Source: an uncultured bacterium
GTDB lineage: Bacteria; Cyanobacteriota; Vampirovibrionia; Gastranaerophilales; Gastranaerophilaceae
Direction of reading: 5' to 3'
DNA length: 64,000 bases
NCBI GenBank assembly: GCA_949298805.1
Contig: CASFXY010000007.1
Location: 38,149 to 102,148 of the forward strand
A program made the position numbers and the translations under genes. Below the pieces are notes generated by a model that saw only the letters and a list, made by a program, of their open reading frames with translations, had not been told where the DNA came from and searched no databases. Shown one piece after another: positions 42,685 through 52,439 of the stretch (positions are counted from its first letter, which is position 1; each line of letters begins with the position of its first letter).

Positions 42685-43857
42685 CTTGCCAAGCATATAA
42701 AGTGAACCGCAAATAATTTTTAAATTTTGACATTTTTTTAAAATTTCAAAAGGGTTATTTGTTTTTTGTATTCGATTTTTTATATTTAACGGCAACTGAT
42801 TATACTTTAATGCGTTTGGATAATCAAATTCATAAAAATAAAGGTCATCATCAGGACAAAGCAATTCTTTGAGCATTTCCTCATAGTCTTTATTATTAAG
42901 ACAGCCAAAGATAAAAGTTTTCTTTTCGTTTGAAAAATATTTATTTAAAAATTCTCGCAATGTTTTAATCCCTGAAGGATTATGTGCCCCATCCAATAAA
43001 AGTTTTTTTTCTTTATCGTATTCAAGACGAAATCTCCACTTAACATTTTTCAAAGCAAGCTCTAAAGTCTGTTGATTAACGTTGAAGGGAAGATGCTTTA
43101 AAACTTCAAGCACAAGTGCAAGATTTTTTGCCTGATAATCGCCCAAAAGTGCAAAATAATACTTCTTACCATTAATTGTAACATTGTCAAAACCATCTTT
43201 TTCAAGGTTATCTGCAACAAATACCGAGGATTTTAATTTACTTGCACAGCTTTTTATTATATCAATACCTAAATTATCTTTTCCGACAACAACAGGGGAA
43301 TTCTCTTTTATTATACCTGCTTTTTGGTATGCAATTTCAGCTATGCTGTTACCCAGTCGAGCCGTATGGTCAAAATCAATAGTCGTAATGACAGAACACA
43401 AAGGTTTTTCAATAACATTTGTAGAATCATATCTGCCGCCAAGTCCTGTTTCAAGAATAACATATTTAACATTTTTTTCTTTAAAATATAAAAAAGCCGC
43501 AACAGTCAAAATTTCAAATTCAGTAAGCTCGGATTGGCTGTCAGAAGCTATTTTTATATATTTATTCAAATCAGCTTGAGAGATATTCTCGCCGTTAATT
43601 TTTATCCGTTCACAGTATGAAAAAAGATGAGGGCTTGTATAAAGACCTATTTTAATATTTGACTTAATAAAGTGAGTACATAAAATCTCATTTAAAACAG
43701 CACAAACAGAGCCCTTTCCATTTGTGCCGGCAATATGAATGAAATTAAGGTATTTTTGAGGGTTGCCTAGCTTCTCTAATGCATCCAATGTACGGTCTAG
43801 ACCCAGATTAATATGAAATTTATTCTTTGAGGTTAAAATACTTTCAGCACTTTGCAT
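42667..43857 (-). CDS. folC: Folylpolyglutamate synthase/dihydrofolate synthase
   Basis: 396 residues. The Mur-ligase-like P-loop HIAGTNGKGSVCAVL, LETGLGGRYDSTN, ITTIDFDHTARLG and LLDGAHNP are FolC signatures. It adds glutamate to folates. It is the last gene of the murF-mraY-murD-ftsW-murG run and overlaps murG by 14 bases, so it is expressed with cell-wall genes. Confidence 0.93.
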   Translation of the reverse strand: MQSAESILTSKNKFHINLGLDRTLDALEKLGNPQKYLNFIHIAGTNGKGSVCAVLNEILCTHFIKSNIKIGLYTSPHLFSYCERIKINGENISQADLNKYIKIASDSQSELTEFEILTVAAFLYFKEKNVKYVILETGLGGRYDSTNVIEKPLCSVITTIDFDHTARLGNSIAEIAYQKAGIIKENSPVVVGKDNLGIDIIKSCASKLKSSVFVADNLEKDGFDNVTINGKKYYFALLGDYQAKNLALVLEVLKHLPFNVNQQTLELALKNVKWRFRLEYDKEKKLLLDGAHNPSGIKTLREFLNKYFSNEKKTFIFGCLNNKDYEEMLKELLCPDDDLYFYEFDYPNALKYNQLPLNIKNRIQKTNNPFEILKKCQNLKIICGSLYMLGKLFNPR

Positions 43858-44959
43858 TGTTTTCCTCGTGTGCTTGTTTTATTAGCTTTACAATTTCACT
43901 TGCGGCATTATATTTTGCATTTTCCTTAGCCCGCTTTGCGTAGTTTGATAATTTTTGTTTGTCTGAAATTAAAGCCTCTAAAGCCAACAATAAGGTTGAA
44001 GGATTGCAATCGTTATCATCCAAATAAACAGATGCACCAAGTTCGCACATTTTTTTTGCATTTATTCTCTGGTGATCAGCCGCAGCGTATGGGTATGGAA
44101 CCAATAAGGAAGGTAAGCCTGCAGCACATAGCTCGGATAATGAAAGCGAACCTGCACGCGATATTGCAACATCAGAGGCCATAAGGGGAATTGCCATATT
44201 CTCAAAATAAGGTCGCAGAATAAGATTTTGCGGAATTTGCACAAGCTCATTTTTTACATCGTCATAGTTTTTCTTTCCGGTTTGCCAAATAATTTCAATA
44301 TTTGAACAATTTTTATACTTTTCAACAATAGCTAATGCTGACTCGTTAATTTTTTTGGCACCTGATGAACCGCCCATAATTAGAATTACAAAATTATTTT
44401 TTAAATTGAGAATTTTTCTTGCATCTTCTTTTGAGAGTTTCTTAAAATCATCCCTTATCGGATTGCCCAAGCAATGATAATTTTTACATTTTGTATAGTC
44501 TTTTGCACTTTCAAAAGCAAGAGAAACAGCCTTTGCGCCTGAAGAAAAAATCCTTGAAACAATTCCTGGACGAGCATCGCAATCATGCAATACGTAAGGA
44601 ATTTTCAGAACTTTTGCAACGAATAAAATTGGGGCACAAACATAACCGCCCGTAGCAAAAACAACGTCTGGCTTATACTTTATGGTGTAATAAAAAGCGA
44701 CAAATATTGCACTAAAAAGTTTTAAAAAAAACAAAAGCAACTTCAAAGATATTTTTCTTGGCATGCCTGAAACATTATAAGATAAAAAGTTTAAATCTTT
44801 AGACTTTGCAATCTGAAATTCAAGATTATTTTTATTACCAATGTAATAAATATCTTTTTTACTTACACCTGTTCTCACAAGTTCTTCAATTACGGCAATT
44901 GCAGGATATATATGCCCGCCCGTGCCTCCACCTGTAATAAAATATTTAATATGGCGCAT
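43844..44959 (-). CDS. murG: UDP-GlcNAc:undecaprenyl-PP-MurNAc-peptide GlcNAc transferase
   Basis: 371 residues. FITGGGTGGHIYPAIAVIEEL at the N-terminus, VVFATGGYVCAP, LIMGGSSGAKKIN and the C-terminal VPYPYAAADHQ with SLSELCAAG are MurG motifs. It converts lipid I to lipid II on the inner membrane face. It overlaps both ftsW and folC by 14 bases, consistent with coupled translation. Confidence 0.96.
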   Translation of the reverse strand: MRHIKYFITGGGTGGHIYPAIAVIEELVRTGVSKKDIYYIGNKNNLEFQIAKSKDLNFLSYNVSGMPRKISLKLLLFFLKLFSAIFVAFYYTIKYKPDVVFATGGYVCAPILFVAKVLKIPYVLHDCDARPGIVSRIFSSGAKAVSLAFESAKDYTKCKNYHCLGNPIRDDFKKLSKEDARKILNLKNNFVILIMGGSSGAKKINESALAIVEKYKNCSNIEIIWQTGKKNYDDVKNELVQIPQNLILRPYFENMAIPLMASDVAISRAGSLSLSELCAAGLPSLLVPYPYAAADHQRINAKKMCELGASVYLDDNDCNPSTLLLALEALISDKQKLSNYAKRAKENAKYNAASEIVKLIKQAHEENNAKC

Positions 44960-46100
44960 AAGGTTTAATCCTCTGGACTCTTTTTTTAGATATATTTAAC
45001 AATACACCAAACATACAAAGAGAAACAAATAAAGACGAGCCTCCATAGCTTATAAAAGGCAATGGTATGCCGGTAGCCGGCAAAAACGAACTTGCAACAG
45101 ATATATTCATCAAGGCTTGGAAACATATAGAAAAAGTTATCCCGACGGCAAGCAATTTGCCAAACATATCCGGACAACGCTTAGCTGCAATAAAACCGCG
45201 ATATGCAAACATTGCAAAAAGACATATTATAAAAAAACACCCCAAAAATCCAAATTCCTCTGCGATAACCGCAAAAATAAAATCCGTATGCCCCTCAGGT
45301 AGCCAAGAAAGTTTCTGCTTGGAATTACCAAAACCCACACCAAAAAACCCGCCTCCGGCAAAAGCTACAAGAGATTGAATTATATTATAACCTGCATTAT
45401 GAGGGTCTTTTTGAGGATCAAGCCAAACAATTATTCTTTGTTTCTGATAGCCCAAAATTGAAAACATAAAAATGGGAACCGCACAGGTAAAAGCCATGAT
45501 AATTGTTTTTATTCTGCCGCCTGCTACAAAATACAGGACAATGCTTGTCATACAAAGCAAAATGACCATAGACAAATTTGGTTGCTTGAGAATTAAAAAC
45601 AGCATAGCTGCAAATAGTACGTAAAACGGGATTTTTCTTTCATCAAAAATATTTATATTTGAAGAAAAAAGGGAAGCAAAAGCAAGAACAACCGCAGGTT
45701 TTGCAAGCTCAGACGGCTGAAACTGCAACGGACCAAAGGCAAGCCATCTTTTTGCCTCGTTAACCATTAAACCTAATGGCGAAAACTGCACCAATAAAAG
45801 CAATATAAGTACAAAAACACAAGCGGGCATTGCCCAAACTTTAAGATTTTTATAATCGTACTTTGAAAAAAACGATGCCATGCCAACACCGGCAAAAAGC
45901 CAAGCCAACTGTTTTACGGTAAAAATCAGCGGATTATCTCCATTTGCAATAGCACGTGGTGAACCTGCGGAAAAAATAGCCATTATCCCTATCACTACGA
46001 GGAAAATAACAACCGTAACAAGCGTACTGTCGGGTTGAGAAATTATATAATTATTACCGGATTCTCTATCGTGATACGAGTTGCTTCTTTGATAAGACAT
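44946..46100 (-). CDS. ftsW: SEDS peptidoglycan polymerase FtsW
   Basis: About 384 residues from ATG 46100, preceded by GGGAGG; an earlier frame start at 46193 reads into murD. About ten membrane helices; WLPEGHTDFIFAVIAEEFGF and GIPLPFISYGGSSL are SEDS signatures. Position between murD and murG favours FtsW (division) over RodA. Overlaps murD by 35 bases. Confidence 0.93.
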   Translation of the reverse strand: MSYQRSNSYHDRESGNNYIISQPDSTLVTVVIFLVVIGIMAIFSAGSPRAIANGDNPLIFTVKQLAWLFAGVGMASFFSKYDYKNLKVWAMPACVFVLILLLLVQFSPLGLMVNEAKRWLAFGPLQFQPSELAKPAVVLAFASLFSSNINIFDERKIPFYVLFAAMLFLILKQPNLSMVILLCMTSIVLYFVAGGRIKTIIMAFTCAVPIFMFSILGYQKQRIIVWLDPQKDPHNAGYNIIQSLVAFAGGGFFGVGFGNSKQKLSWLPEGHTDFIFAVIAEEFGFLGCFFIICLFAMFAYRGFIAAKRCPDMFGKLLAVGITFSICFQALMNISVASSFLPATGIPLPFISYGGSSLFVSLCMFGVLLNISKKRVQRIKPYAPY

Positions 46101-47427
46101 AGCGTCTAAAAGCCTCCCCTCTTTCCTCGTAATTTTTAAACATGTCAAAACTTGCACATGCGGGGGATAATAGCACTGCATCCGGCTTATCAAGACTTGC
46201 CAAGTCTATAGCTTCTTCAAGCGAGTGAGCATGAACTATATTTGTATACCCGCTGTTATACAGCTCATCCATAAATCTCTTTGTTGCTTCGCCAATGAGA
46301 ACAACTTTTGAAATCCTTTCTTTTACCGATTTTATAAATTCATCAAGCGAAGTATTTTTATCTCTACCGCCCGCAATTAAGACAACTTTTTTCCCTTCAA
46401 AAGAGTTTATGGCAACAATGGATGCTTCAGGATTTGTAGCCTTAGAATCATTATAATAAGCCGTGTTATCCAATATTCTTATTAATTCACACCTGTGAGC
46501 AGGTGCTTTAAATGATTTTATTGCCTGTGAAATTACATCGATATCTATTCCTTCCAGCACTGCTGCAATCACGCAGCACATAACATTTTGGAGATTATGA
46601 TTACCTACAATCGGAACATCATTTACATCAATAATTTTTTTCTCTCCGTAATAAATTGAATTATTGTCAATATAGCAATTACCTTTAACATCAGATAATT
46701 TTGATTTATCTAATGCAAAAAAATGAACATTGCATTTTAACTCATCCGAAAGTTTTTTAACTCTTTTGTCATCAAAATTTAATATCGCATGAGATTTTAT
46801 ATCCATTCTTTTAAAAATACTTGCTTTTGCTTCAAAATAACCATCTATGCCACCATGCCAAGACAAATGGTCGGGAGTGAGATTTGTAAAAACGGCAATT
46901 TTAGGCGCAAGTTCATTTGAATAATTGAGCTGATATGAGCTTGCCTCGGCAATTAAATAATCGGGTTTGCCTGATAAATGCTCAAAAGGCGAAGTGCCGA
47001 CATTACCACATGAGGGGGAATTATACACCTTTGAAAATATGTGCGACATTAAAAGTGTTGTTGTTGTTTTGCCGTTTGTTCCTGTTACAACAATCATTTT
47101 TGGCTTTTCTTTTTCTTTAATCAGCCTAAAAACGTATTCAAGGTCAGAAAAATACTCAATATTTTCTTTGTCTAATCTTTTCAATATTTCAGCATTACGC
47201 GGTATTGAAGGGCTAATTATTGCAAAAGCGGAATCATGTATAAAATTCTCGCTGTGATTTGAAAATTCAAGCCTTACTCCGAGATTTTCAAGCTCTTTTA
47301 TTTTTGCAGGGTCACAATTATCTTTTTGCTTATCTTCCGTTAAATACACATCATAAATATTGCTCAAATAACGAGCAGCTGCAATACCCGTAACCGAAAA
47401 ACCAACAACCAGAACTTTCTTTTTCAT
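46066..47427 (-). CDS. murD: UDP-MurNAc-L-alanine:D-glutamate ligase
   Basis: 453 residues. VVTGTNGKTTTTLLM is the ATP-binding loop; NLTPDHLSWHGG and YYNDSKATNP-type segments (NDSKATNPEA) are Mur ligase motifs. The N-terminal Rossmann part (VVGFSVTGIAAARYL) and the central order fit MurD. It adds D-Glu to UDP-MurNAc-Ala. It starts three bases after mraY ends. Confidence 0.95.
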   Translation of the reverse strand: MKKKVLVVGFSVTGIAAARYLSNIYDVYLTEDKQKDNCDPAKIKELENLGVRLEFSNHSENFIHDSAFAIISPSIPRNAEILKRLDKENIEYFSDLEYVFRLIKEKEKPKMIVVTGTNGKTTTTLLMSHIFSKVYNSPSCGNVGTSPFEHLSGKPDYLIAEASSYQLNYSNELAPKIAVFTNLTPDHLSWHGGIDGYFEAKASIFKRMDIKSHAILNFDDKRVKKLSDELKCNVHFFALDKSKLSDVKGNCYIDNNSIYYGEKKIIDVNDVPIVGNHNLQNVMCCVIAAVLEGIDIDVISQAIKSFKAPAHRCELIRILDNTAYYNDSKATNPEASIVAINSFEGKKVVLIAGGRDKNTSLDEFIKSVKERISKVVLIGEATKRFMDELYNSGYTNIVHAHSLEEAIDLASLDKPDAVLLSPACASFDMFKNYEERGEAFRRYVLSKKQLVSR

Positions 47428-47430
47428 ATT

Positions 47431-48405
47431 CTAATTCCCAAACATTTTCTGTGCAAAAAATCCCAAAATGGCAAATAAACCACCAAGGGCGCTAACTAAA
47501 GCAAAAACAAAAACAATTTTTTTCTCGCCCCATCCGAGAAGTTCGAAATGATGATGTATAGGGCTCATCTTAAAAACCCTTTTACCCGTTAATCTAAAAC
47601 TTGTAACTTGTATCATCACCGAAAGTGTTTCGCAGATAAACAAGATTCCAATAGGAATTAACCAGAGTTCAAATTTACCCATAATTGCAATTGTAGCCAA
47701 AAGACCCCCGAGAGCAAGTGAACCTGTATCTCCCATAAATATTTTTGCAGGATTTTTATTAAAATATAAAAAGCCAAGACATGCAGCAGATGTTGCAGCG
47801 GAAATAATTGCAAGATCCGTGTAACCGTTGAGTTTGCACAAAATTGCACAAGCACCAAATGCAAATACGGAACAACTTGCGGCAAGTCCGTCCAAACCGT
47901 CCGTTAAATTAAGGGCATTAGAAGAACCTACTATCATAAACACCGCAAACAAAGGGTAGAACCAACCTAAATCAATTGAAAAATTAAGAAAGCTTAACTC
48001 AGTTTTGCCCGAAAAAATTAAATAAAATGCAGGTAGCATAGAAACCGCAATCTGCAATAGTAACTTGCCTCTTGCGGATAAACCCAAATTCTGATGGGCT
48101 TTAATTTTCTTTATATCGTCCTCAAAACCAGTAAAAGTATAAAAAATAAGAGTCATAAGCACAATCAAAGCACCTGTAGTTGTTTCCTGTGCCATAAAAA
48201 GAGTTATCAAAGATGCAGCAAGAATTGATATTACAAGAAAAACGCCACCCGTCGTAGGAGTTTTGTTTTTTTGAGCATGCAACTGTGCAACTTCTTCCCT
48301 TATATATTGACCATACATTTTCTTTTTCATAAAAGCAAGATAAGGTACCCCTAACAAAAGAGCCAATACAAGAGCTATTAAAGCCGAAACGCTCATCATT
48401 ATCAT
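47431..48405 (-). CDS. mraY: Phospho-MurNAc-pentapeptide transferase
   Basis: 324 residues, ten helices. FEDDIKKIKAHQNLGLS, NLTDGLDGLA, FMGDTGSLALGG and SPIHHHFELLGWGE are MraY motifs. It makes lipid I from UDP-MurNAc-pentapeptide and undecaprenyl phosphate. The start ATG overlaps the murF stop as ATGA. Confidence 0.97.
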   Translation of the reverse strand: MIMMSVSALIALVLALLLGVPYLAFMKKKMYGQYIREEVAQLHAQKNKTPTTGGVFLVISILAASLITLFMAQETTTGALIVLMTLIFYTFTGFEDDIKKIKAHQNLGLSARGKLLLQIAVSMLPAFYLIFSGKTELSFLNFSIDLGWFYPLFAVFMIVGSSNALNLTDGLDGLAASCSVFAFGACAILCKLNGYTDLAIISAATSAACLGFLYFNKNPAKIFMGDTGSLALGGLLATIAIMGKFELWLIPIGILFICETLSVMIQVTSFRLTGKRVFKMSPIHHHFELLGWGEKKIVFVFALVSALGGLFAILGFFAQKMFGN

Positions 48406-49721
48406 AATCTGCCCACCATTTCAATTATTTCTTCAAACTTCATTGCGCGTGATGCCTTTAAAAGTATAGTAGAACCTTTTTCAATATTATCTATAATATA
48501 TTTTGCACATTCAAAATTTGTTTCAAATTCAACCCCCTCAAGAGTTGAATTTCTTAAGATATATTTTGCAAGATTTCCTACTGTTAAAAGTCTTACATTG
48601 CTATAAGAGCACAAAAATTCACCTATCTCTTTATGATAAGCAATTTCATCCTTGCCAAGTTCTCCCATGTTTCCTAAAACAAGCACTAATGGGGGTTTAT
48701 AGACCGATAAAAAAGTTTTTAAAACAGCTTTCATTGACTCAGGGTTTGCGTTATAACTGTCGTTAATAAAAGTCAACCCCTTTATTTCACTTACTTCCCA
48801 ACGTTTTTCAATAGGTTTATAATTTAGCAAACCCTTTTGTATATTCTGTGTTGATATATTTAATTTTTTAGCGGCTTCAACGACCAAAAGTGCATTTTCT
48901 ATATTGTAATCACCCTCAACATTTAGCTCATATTCAGCACCACCGTACGTAAATTTCGAATGCGAAATATTAATTTTCACATTTGAAACATCGCTGTATT
49001 TTGTATAAATTTTCTCGCCTGAAAAATTCAGATTATCTTTAATTTTAGATGAATCAGGACCTATAAACACACCGTCACTTTTAAGCCCTGCAGCTATTTC
49101 ACATTTTGCAAGAGCAATGTTTTTTAAGTTACCCAATCTCTCAACATGGGCAGAGCCTATATTTGTAATTATTCCTATGTCCGGCAAACAATACTCTGAT
49201 AAAAGTTGAATTTCACCCAAATTTCTCATGCCCATCTCTACAACGACAACTTCGCAATCATCGGGCATTGTAAACATGGTCTGGCAGAGCCCTATTTCGT
49301 TGTTATGATTCAAATAAGTTTTATGTGTTTTGTACACTGTCGACAAAACACTATACAGCATCTCTTTGGTTGTTGTTTTCCCAGAAGAACCGGTTATGGC
49401 AATAACTTTAGGATTTATTTTGTATCTTATATAATTTGCTAATTTCAAATAAGCAACAAGGGAATTCTCAACATAAAGGACAAAATCGGCATTTTTATTT
49501 ACTTTAAATTTATCTTGAGTAAAATAACCTTTTGCACCACACTCCAGTGCTTTATCTATGAAATTATGCCCATCGTAATTCTCTCCACGCAACGGAAGAT
49601 AAATATTGCCTTTTTCAAGTTTTCTTGTATCCGTAGAAATTTCAAAAATGCCGGAAATATCCTTTTGATAAAGAATTTTTGCACCGGTACATTTTATAAT
49701 CTCATCCAAGTTAAATTTCAA
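48402..49721 (-). CDS. murF: UDP-MurNAc-tripeptide:D-Ala-D-Ala ligase
   Basis: About 439 residues. AITGSSGKTTTKEML is the P-loop; NIGSAHVERLGN and FINDSYNANPESM are MurF/MurE-type motifs, with SYNANP favouring MurF. It adds D-Ala-D-Ala. Two TTG starts are possible, 49733 and 49721; GGAG lies six bases before the second, so I prefer 49721. It is the first gene of the cell-wall run, 56-68 bases from the divergent DUF4127 gene. Confidence 0.93.
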   Translation of the reverse strand: MKFNLDEIIKCTGAKILYQKDISGIFEISTDTRKLEKGNIYLPLRGENYDGHNFIDKALECGAKGYFTQDKFKVNKNADFVLYVENSLVAYLKLANYIRYKINPKVIAITGSSGKTTTKEMLYSVLSTVYKTHKTYLNHNNEIGLCQTMFTMPDDCEVVVVEMGMRNLGEIQLLSEYCLPDIGIITNIGSAHVERLGNLKNIALAKCEIAAGLKSDGVFIGPDSSKIKDNLNFSGEKIYTKYSDVSNVKINISHSKFTYGGAEYELNVEGDYNIENALLVVEAAKKLNISTQNIQKGLLNYKPIEKRWEVSEIKGLTFINDSYNANPESMKAVLKTFLSVYKPPLVLVLGNMGELGKDEIAYHKEIGEFLCSYSNVRLLTVGNLAKYILRNSTLEGVEFETNFECAKYIIDNIEKGSTILLKASRAMKFEEIIEMVGRL

Positions 49722-49777
49722 AGTAATCTCCAAAACAACAAATTTTGAAATAATTGTAAATCAAACAGAATATGATG

Positions 49778-49783
49778 TAAAAT
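49778..49783 (+). promoter_or_regulatory. -10 element of the DUF4127 gene (leaderless)
   Basis: TAAAAT at 49778-49783, 6 nt, then ATG at 49790. TTGTAA at 49754-49759 is an acceptable -35 with an 18-base spacer. Confidence 0.5.
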
Positions 49784-49789
49784 ATTTTT

Positions 49790-51190
49790 ATGAAAAAAAT
49801 AGCACTTATACCTATTGATAATCGTCCCATCTGTTACACTTTGGTGCAGGATATCTTGGCGCAAGATAAAAATATAAGTTTATTCATGCCTGAGAGAAGT
49901 TTGCTTGGCTCGCTGACAAATCAAGCAAACATAAATGGTATCTATGATTTTATAAATAATCTGGAAGAAATTGATATATTGGTAATATCTCTTGACACTA
50001 TTGCCTACGGCGGACTTGTAAGTTCAAGAAGATGCCCTGAAACTTTTGAAGAAATAAAACAGAGGCTTTTAAAATTCAAAAAAGTAATTCAAAAAAAGGC
50101 AAAAAAAGTTCTTGCTTTCTCAAGCATTATGCGAATTTCCAATAATAATATTAACGAAGAAGAAAAAGAATATTGGTCGCAATGGGGCAAAAGGATTTTT
50201 GAATTTTCTTATTACCAGCATAAATCAAGAAAAGAAAAAAGTTACAATTGCGTATACAATCAAATTCCGGAAGAAATTTTAAATGATTATCTGGACACCA
50301 GAAAAAGAAATTTTGATATAAACAAGCTATACCTTGATTGGGTAGAGGACAAAACACTTGATACACTTGTATTTTCAAAAGACGATACCGGTCAATACGG
50401 TTTAAATGTTGAAGAAGCGGAATTTTTAGATAAACAAATAAAACATAGGAATTTAAATGCTTTTATAAAGACAGGCGCGGATGAAATACCGTTAACTTTA
50501 ATTGCAAGAGCAATAAACAGCGGCATAACAATAAAAACACAATACACTTGGGAAAATTCAACAAATGAGATTTCAAAATATGAGGATATTAGTGTAAAAG
50601 ACTGCATTGAAGGACAGTTGATGCTTGCAGACTGTAAAATTGCCCAAAATGCGGACTTAACATTTATTATTAACAACTTTGAAGCACAACAAGGGGATTA
50701 TGTACTTGGAGAATGCATAAATGTCCTCACAAAACAAATAGATTTTCCCGAGAAAAAATTCTTTATAGCCGATATTTCAAATGCAAACGGGGCAGATTGC
50801 GGTCTTATAAAACAATTGATTTCAAAAAAAATAAACAAAAACTTTATTGGTTTTTGCGCATATAATACAAGTGCAAACTCCGCAGGATGCGCCATTTTAA
50901 GTGCAATAGTCAATTATAATGCACAAAAAAATAATTCATACAGCGAAAATGCTTTTAAAAAACTTTTATTTATAAGACTTATGGACGATTGGGCTTATCA
51001 GGCAAATATAAGAAAATTCGTACACGATAGTGCGCCATATTTTAAGCAAGCACTAAAAGAAAAAAGTGAAGATTTGAAAAATTTTGAAAAAATAATCGCA
51101 AATTATCTTGATTTTAAGTATAATAACGTCAGCTATTCCCTACCATGGAACAGGAGTTTTGAGGCAGAAATAAATGTTGAAAATTTATAA
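49790..51190 (+). CDS. DUF4127 family protein
   Basis: 466 residues. IALIPIDNRPICYTLVQDI at the N-terminus, LVISLDTIAYGGLVSSR, FSKDDTGQYGLNVEE and GADEIPLTLIAR are the conserved stretches of DUF4127. The family is annotated without function; its acidic, serine-rich conserved loops look enzymatic. No signal peptide. It overlaps waaA by 17 bases and so is co-transcribed with it and dapF. Confidence 0.8.
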   Translation: MKKIALIPIDNRPICYTLVQDILAQDKNISLFMPERSLLGSLTNQANINGIYDFINNLEEIDILVISLDTIAYGGLVSSRRCPETFEEIKQRLLKFKKVIQKKAKKVLAFSSIMRISNNNINEEEKEYWSQWGKRIFEFSYYQHKSRKEKSYNCVYNQIPEEILNDYLDTRKRNFDINKLYLDWVEDKTLDTLVFSKDDTGQYGLNVEEAEFLDKQIKHRNLNAFIKTGADEIPLTLIARAINSGITIKTQYTWENSTNEISKYEDISVKDCIEGQLMLADCKIAQNADLTFIINNFEAQQGDYVLGECINVLTKQIDFPEKKFFIADISNANGADCGLIKQLISKKINKNFIGFCAYNTSANSAGCAILSAIVNYNAQKNNSYSENAFKKLLFIRLMDDWAYQANIRKFVHDSAPYFKQALKEKSEDLKNFEKIIANYLDFKYNNVSYSLPWNRSFEAEINVENL

Positions 51191-52439
51191 CATAATTTAT
51201 GAAACGATAGGTTTATTGATAATAAATATCCTCGGTATTTTTTCAAAAAAAATTAGTGCAGGCAAAAAAGAAAAATTTGGCAACTACGGGTTTAAATTTC
51301 TAAACAGGACAATATGGATTCATGCGGTATCCGTAGGCGAAGTTATGTTGGCACAAACTCTTATAAATAAATTAAATTTTAAAAATGATATTGTTTTAAC
51401 AACATCAACACCGCAAGGGCAAGAATTGGCAAAAAATAAATTATCGGACACATGCAAAGTAATTACATACTTTCCTTACGATACAAAAAAAGCAATTGAA
51501 AATGCAATTAAAGCGATTAATCCCGAAATGGTAATAATTATGGAAACAGAAATTTGGCCGATGTTTTCTAAAAAAATGAAAGAGCTTGCAATCCCTTTAT
51601 TTATTGTTAATGGCAGAATTTCGGAAAAAACTTTTAAAAGCTATAAAATACTCTCCTTTTTCTTTAGAAAAGTTCTCTCAAATTACAGCGCAATTCTTAC
51701 CCAAACACATGAAGATGCAAAAAAATTTGTAGAAATAGGTGCACCGGAAAATAAAGTTATTACTTTGGGCAATATAAAATTTGACATAGAAAAACCTGAT
51801 GAATATTTGAGGCACAAATATACCTTATTATTTAAAACTTTTGGCAGAAAAGTTGCAATATTCGGTTCAACTCACACAGAAGAAAATGAGCCTTTAATAA
51901 ACACTTATTTGTCACTAAAGGAAAAAAACAACAACTTAAAACTCATTATTGCGCCAAGGCACCTTGAAAAAATTCCTGCCATAGAAAAAATTCTTAAATC
52001 AAAAAAAATTAAATACGGAAAAAGAAGCGAAAATATCACCTTTGACAATAATGATGTAATAATCCTTGATACAACAGGAGAATTAAGTAAAATCTACAGT
52101 GCATGCGATATTTGCGTAATTTGCGGAAGCTTTGATAAAACAGGTGGTCACAATCCCCTTGAAGCAATAATATGGGATAAGCCGGTAATATCAGGACCAA
52201 ACATTAAAAATTTCCGCAAAGTGTATGAAACTCTTTGTAATTTGAATTGCGCATTTATTGTAAAAAACTTTGAAGAATTAGAACAAAAAATATGTGAATT
52301 TCTTGATGACGAAGAATATATGGAAAGAGTAAAACAAAATTGTCGCCGAGCACTTGAGAAAAATCGCGGTGCAACAGATTTTACAGTACAATATTTAGAA
52401 AAATTCAACAAGGAGTACTATGAAAACAATCAAATTTGA
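51174..52439 (+). CDS. waaA: 3-deoxy-D-manno-octulosonic acid transferase
   Basis: 421 residues. An N-terminal membrane anchor (1-20), then IHAVSVGEV, TTSTPQGQEL, METEIWP, VNGRISEKTFKSY, LGNIKFD and GGHNPLEA are WaaA/KdtA (GT30) motifs. It adds Kdo to lipid A on the inner membrane, which implies lipopolysaccharide. Start ATG 51174 with GAGG upstream. dapF begins 20 bases before its stop. Confidence 0.95.
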   Translation: MLKIYNIIYETIGLLIINILGIFSKKISAGKKEKFGNYGFKFLNRTIWIHAVSVGEVMLAQTLINKLNFKNDIVLTTSTPQGQELAKNKLSDTCKVITYFPYDTKKAIENAIKAINPEMVIIMETEIWPMFSKKMKELAIPLFIVNGRISEKTFKSYKILSFFFRKVLSNYSAILTQTHEDAKKFVEIGAPENKVITLGNIKFDIEKPDEYLRHKYTLLFKTFGRKVAIFGSTHTEENEPLINTYLSLKEKNNNLKLIIAPRHLEKIPAIEKILKSKKIKYGKRSENITFDNNDVIILDTTGELSKIYSACDICVICGSFDKTGGHNPLEAIIWDKPVISGPNIKNFRKVYETLCNLNCAFIVKNFEELEQKICEFLDDEEYMERVKQNCRRALEKNRGATDFTVQYLEKFNKEYYENNQI

